From positions 352,646-416,645 of the forward strand of contig NZ_CALSOW010000001.1 of the NCBI RefSeq assembly GCF_943788075.1: a stretch of DNA of 64,000 nt, in the 5' to 3' direction. The first letter of the stretch is position 1, and each line of letters opens with the position of its first letter. This stretch comes from an uncultured Candidatus Pelagibacter sp. (GTDB lineage: Bacteria > Pseudomonadota > Alphaproteobacteria > Pelagibacterales > Pelagibacteraceae). A program made the position numbers and the translations under genes. Shown here in pieces: positions 1-9,023 of this stretch. The notes under the pieces were generated by a model that was not told the origin of the DNA, searched no databases, and was given only the letters and a program-made list of their open reading frames with translations.

Positions 1-969
1 TTGCTGGTCTAATGTTTTACGAAGTTTTGCTGCTTCATCTGTATTTTCTAATTTCTCGGCTTTTGTTATTTCATCATATTGAGTTGTAAAAACTTTGTAA
101 TCTAAATTAATATTATCAAGAGTTTTTTGAACAATTTGTTCTGAGCTTTGTTCATCTGACTCAGTGTCTGAAAGTTGTTCATCTAGATTAAATTCATCAA
201 CATTATAATCAGCGTCTAAACTGGCTTGGGTTTCCTGATCATTATTCTCATCTTTATTATCCTCTTTATCTTTGTCCTGATCATCATTTGAGGGATTGTC
301 TTGCCCTTGATCTTGATTCTCTTCTTTTTTTTCTTCATCCTCTTCACTTTGAAAAATATCCATTTCTTCCAAAATTTGAGAAAATCTTGAGCTATAGTTC
401 TCTTGATTTTCTAAATTATCTTCTAAAAATTTTTTATGTTTTTCTACTGATTGTTCAAAGTCTTTTTCCCAAAAATTTAACATTTTTGTTGTTAATGGGT
501 TTAATTTTATTTGATGAAAGTTTTTTAGCATATATAGCTCAAAGGCTTCTGTTACAGACACATCTTCTTTCGTTTTTAATTGGTCTTTTCTTTTTGTATT
601 AATTATGTGTGAGTAATTTTGATGAAAATTTTTTTCAATCCCTTTAAGCATTTTGCCACCTAATACTTCATACCTTATTTTTTCTGCTATATTGTATAGA
701 GATCTTGAGGATGTATTAGATGGTAGATTTTTTCTATAAATAGCATCATTGGAAAATTTTTTTTTTAAAGCAGAAGAATCAGTTTCAGCACGTAATTTAA
801 TAAAATCACTTGGCTTAGTTAGATTGTCAATTTCAATTAAATTTAAATCTTTTTTTTTATCATTTTCTGATGATTTATCTTTAAAATCAAAATCATCTGA
901 AATTACTTTTGCCGTCGAAGTTAATGCAATTCTAAATTTTTCTTTTAAACTAGTTATCCTATCACTCAT
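1..969 (-). CDS. cobT: Cobaltochelatase CobT-like protein (partial, runs off window start)
   Basis: Not in the ORF track because it has no stop inside the window; reading the minus strand from the ATG at 969 gives 323 uninterrupted codons. The product begins MSDRITSLKEKF, has a conserved N-terminal region and then a very acidic D/E/N/Q-rich stretch around residues 215-275, as in CobT, where that linker precedes a C-terminal von Willebrand A domain (lying outside the window). Known: CobT pairs with the AAA+ protein CobS in aerobic cobalt chelation with CobN. The ATG directly follows the cobS stop, so the two are cotranscribed. CobN is not visible here, so the real role may differ from cobalamin synthesis. 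Confidence 0.85.
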   Translation of the reverse strand, partial: MSDRITSLKEKFRIALTSTAKVISDDFDFKDKSSENDKKKDLNLIEIDNLTKPSDFIKLRAETDSSALKKKFSNDAIYRKNLPSNTSSRSLYNIAEKIRYEVLGGKMLKGIEKNFHQNYSHIINTKRKDQLKTKEDVSVTEAFELYMLKNFHQIKLNPLTTKMLNFWEKDFEQSVEKHKKFLEDNLENQENYSSRFSQILEEMDIFQSEEDEEKKEENQDQGQDNPSNDDQDKDKEDNKDENNDQETQASLDADYNVDEFNLDEQLSDTESDEQSSEQIVQKTLDNINLDYKVFTTQYDEITKAEKLENTDEAAKLRKTLDQQ

Positions 970-1944
970 TTAAATTTGAATATTCATCAACGACTCAGGT
1001 AGCTCTTCACCAAAGCATCTTTGATAATATTCTGCGATAGTATTTTTTTCAATTTCATCACACTTGTTAAGGAAAGTTACTCTAAAAGCATAACCTGTAT
1101 CTTTAAAAATCTCTGAGTTTTCGGCCCAATGCATTACAGTTCTTGGACTCATAACTGTTGAAATGTCACCTGCAATAAATCCTTTTCTTGTCAAGGAAGC
1201 TACTTTTATCATATTAGCAACTTTTTCCTTACCTTTTGCATTGTTTAGATTTTTATTTTTTGCCAAAACTATATCTAATTCTCTTTCAAGGCCAAGATAG
1301 TTAAGCGTTGTTACGATATTCCATCTGTCCATTTGACCCTGGTTTATCTGTTGAGTACCATGATAAAGACCTGTGGTATCACCCAATCCAACAGTATTAG
1401 ATGTAGCAAATAATCTAAAAAATTTATTCTGTTTAATAACTTTATTTTTATCAAGAAGAGTAAAGTTACCTTCGGCTTCCAAAACTCTTTGAATTACAAA
1501 CATTACATCTGGTCTACCAGCATCATACTCATCAAAAACAAGTGCAACTGGATTTTGTATAGACCATGGCAAAATACCTTCGTTAAATTGTGTAACTTGT
1601 TTTCCATCTTTAAGAACTATTGCATCTTTTCCTATCAAATCTATTCTACTAACATGGCTATCTAAATTTACTCTTATACAGGGCCAGTTTAACCTAGCAG
1701 CTATTTGTTCTATATGAGTTGATTTTCCTGTGCCATGATATCCTTGAACCAAGACTCTTTTATTGTAGGCAAATCCAGAAATAATTGCCATTGTAGTGTC
1801 TCTATCAAATTTGTAACTTTTGTCTATTTCAGGAACGTACTCATTTTTTTTTGAAAAGGCATCTACTTCCATTTCAGAGTCGATTCCAAAAGTCTGTTTT
1901 AATGAAACTTTTATATCAGGTTGAATGTTAAGATTTGGTGTCAA
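970..1944 (-). CDS. cobS: Cobaltochelatase CobS-like AAA+ ATPase
   Basis: 324 aa, normal length for CobS. A Walker A motif GYHGTGKST lies near residues 68-76 and a Walker B-like [10 protein letters not shown] near 135-145, followed by a typical MoxR/CobS C-terminal lid. The ATPase is expected to form a ring and remodel a CobT/vWA partner. The start overlaps the end of the J-domain gene by 17 bp and the stop abuts cobT, so all three form one operon. This dnaJ-like/cobS/cobT order is widespread in alphaproteobacteria. Function as a true cobaltochelatase subunit is uncertain because no other cobalamin gene is visible. Confidence 0.9.
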   Translation of the reverse strand: MTPNLNIQPDIKVSLKQTFGIDSEMEVDAFSKKNEYVPEIDKSYKFDRDTTMAIISGFAYNKRVLVQGYHGTGKSTHIEQIAARLNWPCIRVNLDSHVSRIDLIGKDAIVLKDGKQVTQFNEGILPWSIQNPVALVFDEYDAGRPDVMFVIQRVLEAEGNFTLLDKNKVIKQNKFFRLFATSNTVGLGDTTGLYHGTQQINQGQMDRWNIVTTLNYLGLERELDIVLAKNKNLNNAKGKEKVANMIKVASLTRKGFIAGDISTVMSPRTVMHWAENSEIFKDTGYAFRVTFLNKCDEIEKNTIAEYYQRCFGEELPESLMNIQI

Positions 1945-2461
1945 TTTTATCTCTATAAGTATTTTTAAGCTGCGTATAAGCTAAAGTAATTAATTTAAGT
2001 TTTTCTTCATATTTTTTATTACCAGCATTTATATCTGGGTGATATTTTTTGACAAGCAATTTGAACTTATCTTGGACTTTTGTCCACTTCAATCCTACAG
2101 AAATTCCCAATATACCAAAGGCTTTAATATCTTTGTGATTAAATTTAAATTGACGCATATGATCATAGTCACCGTTAATTTTATCTTTATCTAATTCATC
2201 TCTTAAAGTGTTATTCCAAAGAACTTTGAAGAAATTATCAGAAGAGCTGAAGCTTTGTGTGGGTTTATGCCAAATCATATCTGATTTTAAGAAATCTAAA
2301 ACTTGATCATCATTCATTCCTGAAAAATAATTCCAATTTTTATTGAATTCTTTCACGTGCTCTAGACAAAGCATTCTATATTTTTTACTATTATCTTTTT
2401 CAACAGGAGCTCTGTAATCACCAATTTCATTACAATTATTCCAGTCGCAAATATTTTTCAT
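1928..2461 (-). CDS. J-domain (DnaJ-like) protein
   Basis: 177 aa. The C-terminal third carries a J domain with the HPD motif ([10 protein letters not shown]) needed to stimulate Hsp70 ATPase. The N-terminus has a possible metal-binding set (CDWNNC, then CLEH). There is no G/F region or DnaJ zinc-finger domain, so this is a specialised co-chaperone rather than DnaJ itself. It is the first gene of the cobS/cobT operon and divergent from bolA, the usual alphaproteobacterial context. I infer it recruits DnaK to the CobS/CobT pair or another local client, but the sequence does not show which. Confidence 0.85.
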   Translation of the reverse strand: MKNICDWNNCNEIGDYRAPVEKDNSKKYRMLCLEHVKEFNKNWNYFSGMNDDQVLDFLKSDMIWHKPTQSFSSSDNFFKVLWNNTLRDELDKDKINGDYDHMRQFKFNHKDIKAFGILGISVGLKWTKVQDKFKLLVKKYHPDINAGNKKYEEKLKLITLAYTQLKNTYRDKIDTKS

Positions 2462-2465
2462 GATG

Positions 2466-2471
2466 TATAAT
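2466..2471 (+). promoter_or_regulatory. Putative -10 box for bolA
   Basis: A perfect TATAAT lies in the 21-bp gap between the divergent J-domain gene and bolA, 12 bp before the bolA ATG. No convincing -35 hexamer is visible upstream. The site is inferred from consensus only. Confidence 0.3.
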
Positions 2472-2482
2472 AAGTTAAGTTT

Positions 2483-2743
2483 ATGGATATAAATGAGTTA
2501 ATTGCAATTGTAAAAAAGAAACTTACTGATCAAATTGATATTGGCAGTATTGAAATAGAGGATAAGTCTTTTCTTCATAAAAATCATTCAGGCAATCAAG
2601 AGGGGAAGTATCATTTGAAAATTATTTTGATTTCAAGTGAATTGAAGGCCTTGAATAGAATTGAAAGTAATAAAAAAATCTATAAAATTTTGGATAAAGA
2701 ATTAAAAGAGTGTATTCACTCAATACAAATATTAATTTCTTAA
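2483..2743 (+). CDS. bolA: BolA family protein
   Basis: 86 aa, the size of BolA/IbaG proteins, with the class II KH-like fold pattern. The stretch SFLHKNHSGN followed by hydrophobic strands and the late ELKECIHSIQI helix matches the family. BolA proteins bind monothiol glutaredoxins and a shared Fe-S cluster. The gene is divergent from the J-domain/cobS operon as in other alphaproteobacteria. Its 3' end overlaps the convergent aroB gene by 12 bp. Whether it is BolA or IbaG-type cannot be settled by eye. Confidence 0.85.
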   Translation: MDINELIAIVKKKLTDQIDIGSIEIEDKSFLHKNHSGNQEGKYHLKIILISSELKALNRIESNKKIYKILDKELKECIHSIQILIS

Positions 2744-3838
2744 TTCACTTTTTAGAAACTCAGACAAATTATTTTTTTCGTATTCTCTATTAATAATTGG
2801 ATGTCCTATTTTTTTTAGTAAAACTAAATTAATTTTATGTGAATTGTTTTTTTTATCCTTAGTCATAAAAGATAATATTTTTTTTAAATCTTTAATTTTA
2901 AAAAATTTTTTTATTTTTGATGGCAAATTTGCTTTTGAAATATGCATTAAGATTGAGTCACAGTCTTTTTTTTGAATTAAATTATTTTTTAAACTAAAAT
3001 TTAATGCACTTTGCATACCAAGTATTACAGCTTCACCATGATTAAGTTTTTTTGAATAACCTAAAGAAGCTTCATAAGCATGAGCAAATGTATGACCAAA
3101 ATTTAATATTTTTCTTAGCCCTTTTTCGTTTTCATCTTTCTCCACGACATTTTTTTTTATTTTACAACTTTCGTATATAGCTTTTTCAATAAATGGAGAT
3201 GAAAGTTTTAAAATTTTATCACTGTTTTTATCTAAAAAATTATAAAAACTTTTATTAGCTATTAATGAATGTTTTAAAATTTCACCATAACCACAAATTA
3301 ATTCTCTTTTTGGTAATGTTTTTAAAAATTTAACATCTGATATAACTAAGTTGGGTTGATAAAAACTTCCGATTAAGTTTTTTCCATATTTAGAGTTTAC
3401 CCCTGTTTTTCCACCAATCGATGAGTCGACCTGAGATAATAGAGTGGTTGGAATATTGATAAATTTTAATCCTCTTTTAAATAGACTAGCTGCAAAACCA
3501 CTTATATCACCTGTAATTCCTCCTCCGATAGATATAACGCAATCTTCTCTTGAAAAATTTTTGTCAAGTAAGGTATCTAAGATTTTATTAACACTACCAA
3601 AATTCTTGTTAATTTCATTTGCTTTAAAAAAATGAACATAAATTTTTTTTGTATGAAGAGATTTTTTTATCTTTGAAATAAATTGCTTAGAGATATTTTT
3701 GTCAATAATGAGTAAACATTGTTTAAAATTAATTGAGTTTTCTTTTAAAATTTTCGATACATTGGCTACTAAATTAGAACCAATAATAATTGAATATTTT
3801 TGAGTTTTGGTATTAATTTTTAATTTAGTGAGCTTCAT
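2732..3838 (-). CDS. aroB: 3-dehydroquinate synthase
   Basis: 368 aa, normal for AroB, the NAD- and metal-dependent enzyme that cyclises DAHP to 3-dehydroquinate in the shikimate pathway. Visible signatures are ISIGGGITGDISGFAAS (NAD and substrate binding), IPTTLLSQVDSSIGGKTGVN, and the metal-binding FGHTFAHAYE and LNHGEAV histidines. It starts 14 bp inside the end of aroK, so aroK-aroB are translationally coupled, the usual alphaproteobacterial pair. Confidence 0.96.
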   Translation of the reverse strand: MKLTKLKINTKTQKYSIIIGSNLVANVSKILKENSINFKQCLLIIDKNISKQFISKIKKSLHTKKIYVHFFKANEINKNFGSVNKILDTLLDKNFSREDCVISIGGGITGDISGFAASLFKRGLKFINIPTTLLSQVDSSIGGKTGVNSKYGKNLIGSFYQPNLVISDVKFLKTLPKRELICGYGEILKHSLIANKSFYNFLDKNSDKILKLSSPFIEKAIYESCKIKKNVVEKDENEKGLRKILNFGHTFAHAYEASLGYSKKLNHGEAVILGMQSALNFSLKNNLIQKKDCDSILMHISKANLPSKIKKFFKIKDLKKILSFMTKDKKNNSHKINLVLLKKIGHPIINREYEKNNLSEFLKSELRN

Positions 3839-4337
3839 AATTACTTAAAACTTTTTTAACAATTTCACTTTTAGACATTTTATCACATTTAATTTCATAT
3901 AATGCTTTAGAATAAATGTTAGATCGTTTTTTTATTAAATCAATCAATTCATTTTCTGTTGCATTGAAAGCGAGGGGTCTTTTTTTGCTATTTTTAATTC
4001 TATCTAATAATATTTCATGATTCCAGTTTAGCCAAAAAGAAACATGGTTTTTGAGAATTTCTTTTCTAATAACTTTGTTCACAAATGCCCCTCCACCAAG
4101 AGATACCACAATTGAATTCGTTTTTAATACTCTAAGAGTTATTTTTTCCTCACATTTTCTGAAATAATCTTCACCTTTTGTTTCAAATATTTTTGATATC
4201 GATACACCCAACTCTTTTTCAACCTCCTTATCTACGTCTATGAATTCAACTTTTAATTTTTTTGCAACTAGCGAACCAATAGAGCTCTTTCCAGATCCCA
4301 TCATACCTAAAAATACAAGATTTTCTTTTGATTTCAT
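3825..4337 (-). CDS. aroK: Shikimate kinase
   Basis: The track starts at 4409, but the family start is the internal ATG at 4337 (MKSKENLVFLGMMGSGKSS). The longer version adds 24 residues with no counterpart and would overlap the divergent upstream gene. At 170 aa the size is normal. The P-loop GMMGSGKSS, the DVDKEVE aspartate, the GEDYFRKCE shikimate-binding region, the SLGGGAF motif and the lid RPLA are all visible. It phosphorylates shikimate with ATP. It is first in the aroK-aroB operon. Confidence 0.95.
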   Translation of the reverse strand: MKSKENLVFLGMMGSGKSSIGSLVAKKLKVEFIDVDKEVEKELGVSISKIFETKGEDYFRKCEEKITLRVLKTNSIVVSLGGGAFVNKVIRKEILKNHVSFWLNWNHEILLDRIKNSKKRPLAFNATENELIDLIKKRSNIYSKALYEIKCDKMSKSEIVKKVLSNYEAH

Positions 4338-4394
4338 AAGTTTCTTTATTGAAAAAACACAAATATGTCTTAATTTGAAATTAATTAAAACTAT

Positions 4395-4577
4395 ATGCAA
4401 TTCAATCAAAATACAAGTTCAGGCAAAGCCAATATCATTGGTATAATTATTAAAACCATAATTAGTCTTGCAGTTATTTTGGGAGTTGCTTTTTTTATAA
4501 GTAAAGTTGATTTTCCAGCTCCAAAAAAAGAAATAGAAAAAATTATTCCAAATGAAAATTTTAAAATTGTTAAATAA
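4395..4577 (+). CDS. Small single-pass membrane protein, unknown function
   Basis: 60 aa with one strong hydrophobic segment around residues 14-35 (IGIIIKTIISLAVILGVAFF) and a short polar tail. I do not recognise a family. It is divergent from aroK, and its last 26 bp overlap the start of the large exported protein that follows, suggesting cotranslation. Support is that it fills the gap neatly, has a membrane-protein composition and ends in a typical ATGA-style overlap. It could still be a chance ORF, but the organised overlap makes that less likely. Confidence 0.6.
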   Translation: MQFNQNTSSGKANIIGIIIKTIISLAVILGVAFFISKVDFPAPKKEIEKIIPNENFKIVK

Positions 4578-6315
4578 GAAAAATTTATCAATTATAATTA
4601 TTTCTCTACTGTTACCTTTATTTTCAACTGCAGAAGAAAAACCTGTAGATATTTGGAATATAGATAAGCAAGAAACTGAGACTATTTCAGAAGAAAATTT
4701 ATCCTCAGGAAACTCTGAAAAAAAATTTCAAAGTAATATTTATAAAATGCAAGTTGATAAAAATCAGGACTCTATAATGTTGGACAGTGATTTAACATCT
4801 AAAACGATAAAAATAGCAGGTTTGTATGATCCACAAGATTATGGCTTAAGTATAGATATGTGGACAAATTCTGATGGTTCAACATTAAAAAAGCTTTTTA
4901 AAAATATTGATAGGCATGATCTTTCAAAAGATGCTTCTGAAATTTTAAATATTTCATTATTAACAAATGCTTATTATCCAGATCAAAATATTACAGATAA
5001 AGATTTTATTGAATTCAAAACAAGATGGCTTATTAAAAATTCTGATTTAGAATTAATTGAAAATTATCTTATTAAGAATCAAATTTCAAACCAACATCCA
5101 GAACTCATGAAATATATAGTTGATAGATATTTATCTAAATCGGATGTTAAGAAGTCATGTGAAATCTTTTCTAAAATTAAAGAACCTTTAGAAAATGAGT
5201 ATTTATCAAGATTTAATTTATACTGTTTAATTAATTATGGAAAAAATGAGGAAGCTCAATTAATTTTAGACTTAAAAAAAGAACTAGGTTTTGAAAATGA
5301 ATACTATGAAAATAAGATTAATTATTTATTTGGATATTTAGATGAAGCGAATAAGGATGTTTCGGAAAATTCTATTTTAGATTTTCATTTAGCTCATCGA
5401 ACAAATCCAGATTTTGCATATGAACCAAACAAAGATACGCCCAAGTTGATATGGAAGTATTTATCATCATCTAACTTATTATATAAAATTCAAGATGTAG
5501 AAATTACAGATATAGAAAAAATTTCAACCATTGAAAGAGCCACACATGATAAAAATTATTCAGAAGAAAAGTTATTTGAATTTTATCTAAGATTTCAATT
5601 TAATATAAATCAGCTTTTAAATACAAAAGAGTCTTATAAATCTCTTTCTTCCATCGAAGGTAAAGCTTTAGTGTATCAAAGATTACTTTTATCAGAAGAG
5701 CCAAAACTAAAACTTCAATTAATAAAAATCCTAAAAGATATTTTTGAGTCTGAAGGTATAGGAAACGCTTTTGATGAAGAGCTCAAAAAATTATTAAAAG
5801 AGATTGATGAAGCAGATGTCCCTTCAAATTTTACTACTTTTTATAAACAACATGCGACAAATGATAAAATCATTAATAAAAAAATTAAATATAACAACAA
5901 AGTATTACACCAATCTAAATTGATAAATTACTTTAATGGAGATTATGCAAAATCAAAAATTGAAGAAGATTTAAATAAGTTTTTAAAAAAGATAAAAAAA
6001 GATAAAAAATACTTTCTATCCAAAAAAGATATAATTTTTCTTGAGGCTTTAAAATCAGATGGAATTGAGATCCCAAAAAAATATAAAAATTTATATACAA
6101 TTAATAAATCAGAGATGCCTTTAGATATTCAAAAAATGATTGATAATGAGGAAATTGGAGCTGCATTACTAAGAATTACAGAAGTTATTGGACCAGAAAA
6201 AATTGAAGATATAGATGATGATACAGTTTATTTTATAATTAATACACTTAACCAATTAAATACTGATTTAATTAGAAATAAACTTTTGTTAAAAATTCTT
6301 CCTTTAAAAGTTTAG
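4552..6315 (+). CDS. Large exported alpha-helical protein, unknown function
   Basis: 587 aa with a clear signal peptide at residues 1-27 (basic LLNKKN, then SIIIISLLLPLFSTA, cleavage near TAEE). The remainder is charged, Lys/Glu/Asn-rich and predicted by composition to be mostly helical, possibly a TPR-like or solenoid periplasmic protein. No catalytic motif is visible. It lies between the small membrane protein (26-bp overlap) and def, in the same direction. I do not recognise a family. A loosely similar long helical exported protein is found near aroK in other alphaproteobacteria, but that is from memory. Confidence 0.75.
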   Translation: MKILKLLNKKNLSIIIISLLLPLFSTAEEKPVDIWNIDKQETETISEENLSSGNSEKKFQSNIYKMQVDKNQDSIMLDSDLTSKTIKIAGLYDPQDYGLSIDMWTNSDGSTLKKLFKNIDRHDLSKDASEILNISLLTNAYYPDQNITDKDFIEFKTRWLIKNSDLELIENYLIKNQISNQHPELMKYIVDRYLSKSDVKKSCEIFSKIKEPLENEYLSRFNLYCLINYGKNEEAQLILDLKKELGFENEYYENKINYLFGYLDEANKDVSENSILDFHLAHRTNPDFAYEPNKDTPKLIWKYLSSSNLLYKIQDVEITDIEKISTIERATHDKNYSEEKLFEFYLRFQFNINQLLNTKESYKSLSSIEGKALVYQRLLLSEEPKLKLQLIKILKDIFESEGIGNAFDEELKKLLKEIDEADVPSNFTTFYKQHATNDKIINKKIKYNNKVLHQSKLINYFNGDYAKSKIEEDLNKFLKKIKKDKKYFLSKKDIIFLEALKSDGIEIPKKYKNLYTINKSEMPLDIQKMIDNEEIGAALLRITEVIGPEKIEDIDDDTVYFIINTLNQLNTDLIRNKLLLKILPLKV

Positions 6316-6338
6316 AAATTATAATAAAATAATCTGTA

Positions 6339-6854
6339 ATGACTGTGAAAACTATAGTAACCGAACCAAATAAAATACTTAGACAGATTTCAAAACCTGT
6401 TGATAATGTTGGTAAGGAAGAACAAGATCTAATGGATGATATGTTGGAAACGATGTATGATGCTAATGGCATAGGTCTTGCAGCAATTCAAATAGGTATC
6501 CCAAAAAGAATTATTGTAATGGATATAGCTAAAGATGAAAAAAGAGAACCTAGATATTTTGTTAATCCAGTTATTGTAAATAAAGATCCAATTAAAAAAA
6601 CACATGAAGAAGGGTGCTTATCTGTACCAGAACAATTTGCAGAAATAGATAGACCCAGTAAATGTGAAGTAGAATATCTTGATTATAATGGGAAAAAACA
6701 ATTGTTGAAAGCTGAAGGCTTGCTTGCAACATGTATTCAGCATGAAATGGATCATTTAGAGGGAATATTATTTATTGATTATCTATCAAAATTAAAAAGA
6801 TCCATGATTATAAAAAAGCTATCTAAATTAAAATCGAATACCGCAGTAATTTAA
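6339..6854 (+). CDS. def: Peptide deformylase
   Basis: 171 aa, standard length. All three signature motifs are present: GIGLAAIQIG near residues 44-53, EEGCLSVP with the metal-binding Cys, and QHEMDHLEG with the HExxH metal site. It removes the formyl group from nascent N-terminal Met. The stop at 6852-6854 is followed within 3 nt by the fmt ATG, the common def-fmt operon; truA follows. Confidence 0.97.
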   Translation: MTVKTIVTEPNKILRQISKPVDNVGKEEQDLMDDMLETMYDANGIGLAAIQIGIPKRIIVMDIAKDEKREPRYFVNPVIVNKDPIKKTHEEGCLSVPEQFAEIDRPSKCEVEYLDYNGKKQLLKAEGLLATCIQHEMDHLEGILFIDYLSKLKRSMIIKKLSKLKSNTAVI

Positions 6855-6857
6855 TTG

Positions 6858-7781
6858 ATGGCAAAAAAGATAGTTTTCATGGGTACACCAATGTTTGCTG
6901 TGCCTATTTTAAAATCATTGTATCAAAATGGTTATCCAATATCAGACGTATATACACAACCTCCTCAAAAATCACAACGTGGACAAAAAATTAATAAATC
7001 ACCCATACAAGGGATTGCCGAAACGTTAAGTTTAGATTTTAGAATTCCAAAATATTTAAAAGATAATAGTGAAGAATATGATTACTTTAAAAGTATAGAG
7101 GCTGATCTTGCAATAGTTGTTGCTTATGGACAAATCATTCCTAAAGAATTTTTAAGTTTAACTAAAAAGGGATTTATTAATATCCATGCATCTTTATTGC
7201 CAAAATGGAGAGGTGCAGCGCCCATACAAAGATCAATAATGAATCTTGATAAAGAAACAGGTATTAGTGTTATGAAAATAGCTGAACAACTTGATACAGG
7301 CCCAGTCTGCAATACTTATAAAATAAATTTAGAAAATGATTTAAATGCAAGTGATATAGCTGACAAACTATCATTAATAGCAGCTGAGAAGATATTAGAT
7401 AATGTGGATAATATTTTGGAGGATAAAGCAAGTTTTATTGATCAAGATCATTCAAAAGCAACGTATGCATCTAAAATTCAAAAAGCTGAAGGTGAAATTA
7501 ATTGGAATGATGAAGCAAGAATTATTATTGGAAAAATAAATGGTTTATATCCTGTGCCAGGTGCTTTCTTTATATACAAAGGTGAAAGATACAAAATTTT
7601 AAAAGCGGATATTGGTAATGGGATTGGAAAGCCAGGGGAAATTGTTTCTGATTACTTAGAGGTTGTTTGTGGTGACAAGCAAACAGTAAAGATTAAAGAG
7701 ATCCAAAGACAAGGAAAAAAGCCTCAAAATATTGGTGAATTTATGCTTGGTTCGCAAATAAAAAAAGGTGCAATTATATAA
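6858..7781 (+). CDS. fmt: Methionyl-tRNA formyltransferase
   Basis: The track begins with a TTG at 6855, but the ATG three bases on gives the family start MAKKIVFMGTP, so I place the start at 6858 (307 aa). Motifs include FMGTPMFAVP at the N-terminus and the formyl-transfer core HASLLPKWRGAAPIQRSI with its catalytic His and the later DTG. It formylates initiator Met-tRNA using 10-formyl-THF. It lies between def and truA in a tight operon. Confidence 0.96.
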   Translation: MAKKIVFMGTPMFAVPILKSLYQNGYPISDVYTQPPQKSQRGQKINKSPIQGIAETLSLDFRIPKYLKDNSEEYDYFKSIEADLAIVVAYGQIIPKEFLSLTKKGFINIHASLLPKWRGAAPIQRSIMNLDKETGISVMKIAEQLDTGPVCNTYKINLENDLNASDIADKLSLIAAEKILDNVDNILEDKASFIDQDHSKATYASKIQKAEGEINWNDEARIIIGKINGLYPVPGAFFIYKGERYKILKADIGNGIGKPGEIVSDYLEVVCGDKQTVKIKEIQRQGKKPQNIGEFMLGSQIKKGAII

Positions 7782-8522
7782 ATGGCCAGGTATCAATTAC
7801 TTATTGAATATGTGGGCACAGATTTTAGAGGGTGGCAAATTCAAAAAAAAGGATCGACTATTCAAGGACTTATTCAAGAAAAACTCACAAAACTTCTAAA
7901 AGAAAAAATAATTTTAAATGGTTCAGGCAGAACTGATACTGGTGTACATGCCATTGAACAGTCTGGTCATTTTGATAGTAAAAATGAGATTATAGATTTA
8001 ACAAAGTTTTTAAAATCAATTAATCATTTTTTAAATGATAAAGGTGTGGCTATTAAAAAAATAAGAAAAAGAAGTAATAAATTCCATTCGAGATTTTCTG
8101 CAAAACAAAGGATTTATAAATATATAATCTTTAATCAGATAAGTGCTCCTGTAATTGAAAAAAAGAGAGGATGGCACGTAAGAAAACAATTAGACTTAGA
8201 TTTAATTAAAAAAGGAGCTAAGAAATTAGTTGGAACTCATGATTATTCTACTTTTAGATCTTCAAGTTGCCATGCAAAAAGTCCTATTAAAACAATCAAA
8301 TCAGTGAAAATTAAATCATCAAAAAATAGAATAGAAATAGAATTTAAGTCACAATCTTTTTTACAACAACAGGTCAGATCTATGGTTGGTTGTTTAAAAT
8401 ATTTAGGTGAAAAAAAATGGGATTTAAAAAAATTTAATAAAGTTTTTAAATCGAAGAGAAGAATTCTTTGTGCTCCACCAGCTCCACCTGAGGGCCTTTT
8501 TTTAATGAGAGTTATTTATTAA
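7782..8522 (+). CDS. truA: tRNA pseudouridine(38-40) synthase
   Basis: 246 aa, normal for TruA. The N-terminal YVGTDFRGWQIQ and the catalytic-aspartate motif GSGRTDTGVHA near residues 47-57 are both present, as is the C-terminal QQQVRSMVG. It modifies uridines 38-40 of the anticodon arm. The ATG immediately follows the fmt stop. Its last 21 bp overlap the convergent SET-domain gene. Confidence 0.97.
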   Translation: MARYQLLIEYVGTDFRGWQIQKKGSTIQGLIQEKLTKLLKEKIILNGSGRTDTGVHAIEQSGHFDSKNEIIDLTKFLKSINHFLNDKGVAIKKIRKRSNKFHSRFSAKQRIYKYIIFNQISAPVIEKKRGWHVRKQLDLDLIKKGAKKLVGTHDYSTFRSSSCHAKSPIKTIKSVKIKSSKNRIEIEFKSQSFLQQQVRSMVGCLKYLGEKKWDLKKFNKVFKSKRRILCAPPAPPEGLFLMRVIY

Positions 8523-8993
8523 TTTATTTTTGTTTTTCATGGCAAATTTTTTATTAATTCGCCATCTTGACTCTGCTCTTACTATATACCCACAACAATT
8601 TTTAGATTTACATTTACACGGAAATTGTTTGTAATTTTCATCATAACCAAAACCATAATCACAAGTAAGTTCTTCACCTCTTTTAATATCTCTTATAGCT
8701 TTCACCCATAATTTCAAACCTTTACCATCATAGTCACAATTATTACTACATGAATGATTTATTAATCTTGCAGTATTCCATGAAAAATCACCATCAAGGT
8801 CGTATTTGTTATTGATTGTAAATAAATATATAGGTTTGCTATTATCGTATTTATCAGACTCTTCCGTTTGTTTTTTGGTGATCAATTTACCTATGTAATC
8901 TATTATTTTTGTACCTTCTTTAATATCTTTAGTAGCGTATAGACCTCTACCTTTTTTATCGATGTCTGACTTTTTAATTCTATAAGCTTTCAT
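8502..8993 (-). CDS. SET-domain protein lysine methyltransferase
   Basis: 163 aa consisting almost wholly of a SET domain: GRGLYATKDIKEG near the N-terminus, the pseudoknot motif RLINHSCSNNC (NHS), then GEELTCDYGFGY (catalytic Tyr), and a post-SET-like cysteine group CKCKSKNCCGYI that would bind zinc with the NHSC cysteine. Such SET proteins transfer methyl from S-adenosylmethionine to lysine; the bacterial substrate is unknown. It is convergent with truA (21-bp overlap) and just downstream of an HDAC-like gene on the same strand, 30 bp apart. Confidence 0.85.
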   Translation of the reverse strand: MKAYRIKKSDIDKKGRGLYATKDIKEGTKIIDYIGKLITKKQTEESDKYDNSKPIYLFTINNKYDLDGDFSWNTARLINHSCSNNCDYDGKGLKLWVKAIRDIKRGEELTCDYGFGYDENYKQFPCKCKSKNCCGYIVRAESRWRINKKFAMKNKNKLINNSH

Positions 8994-9023
8994 ACAAGTT
9001 TTTTAGAGTTTATATTTGAATTA

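Noticed and set aside
288-973. Plus-strand ORFs at 288 and 749
   Set aside because: They are shadows of cobT on the minus strand, with low-complexity Phe/Leu-rich translations.
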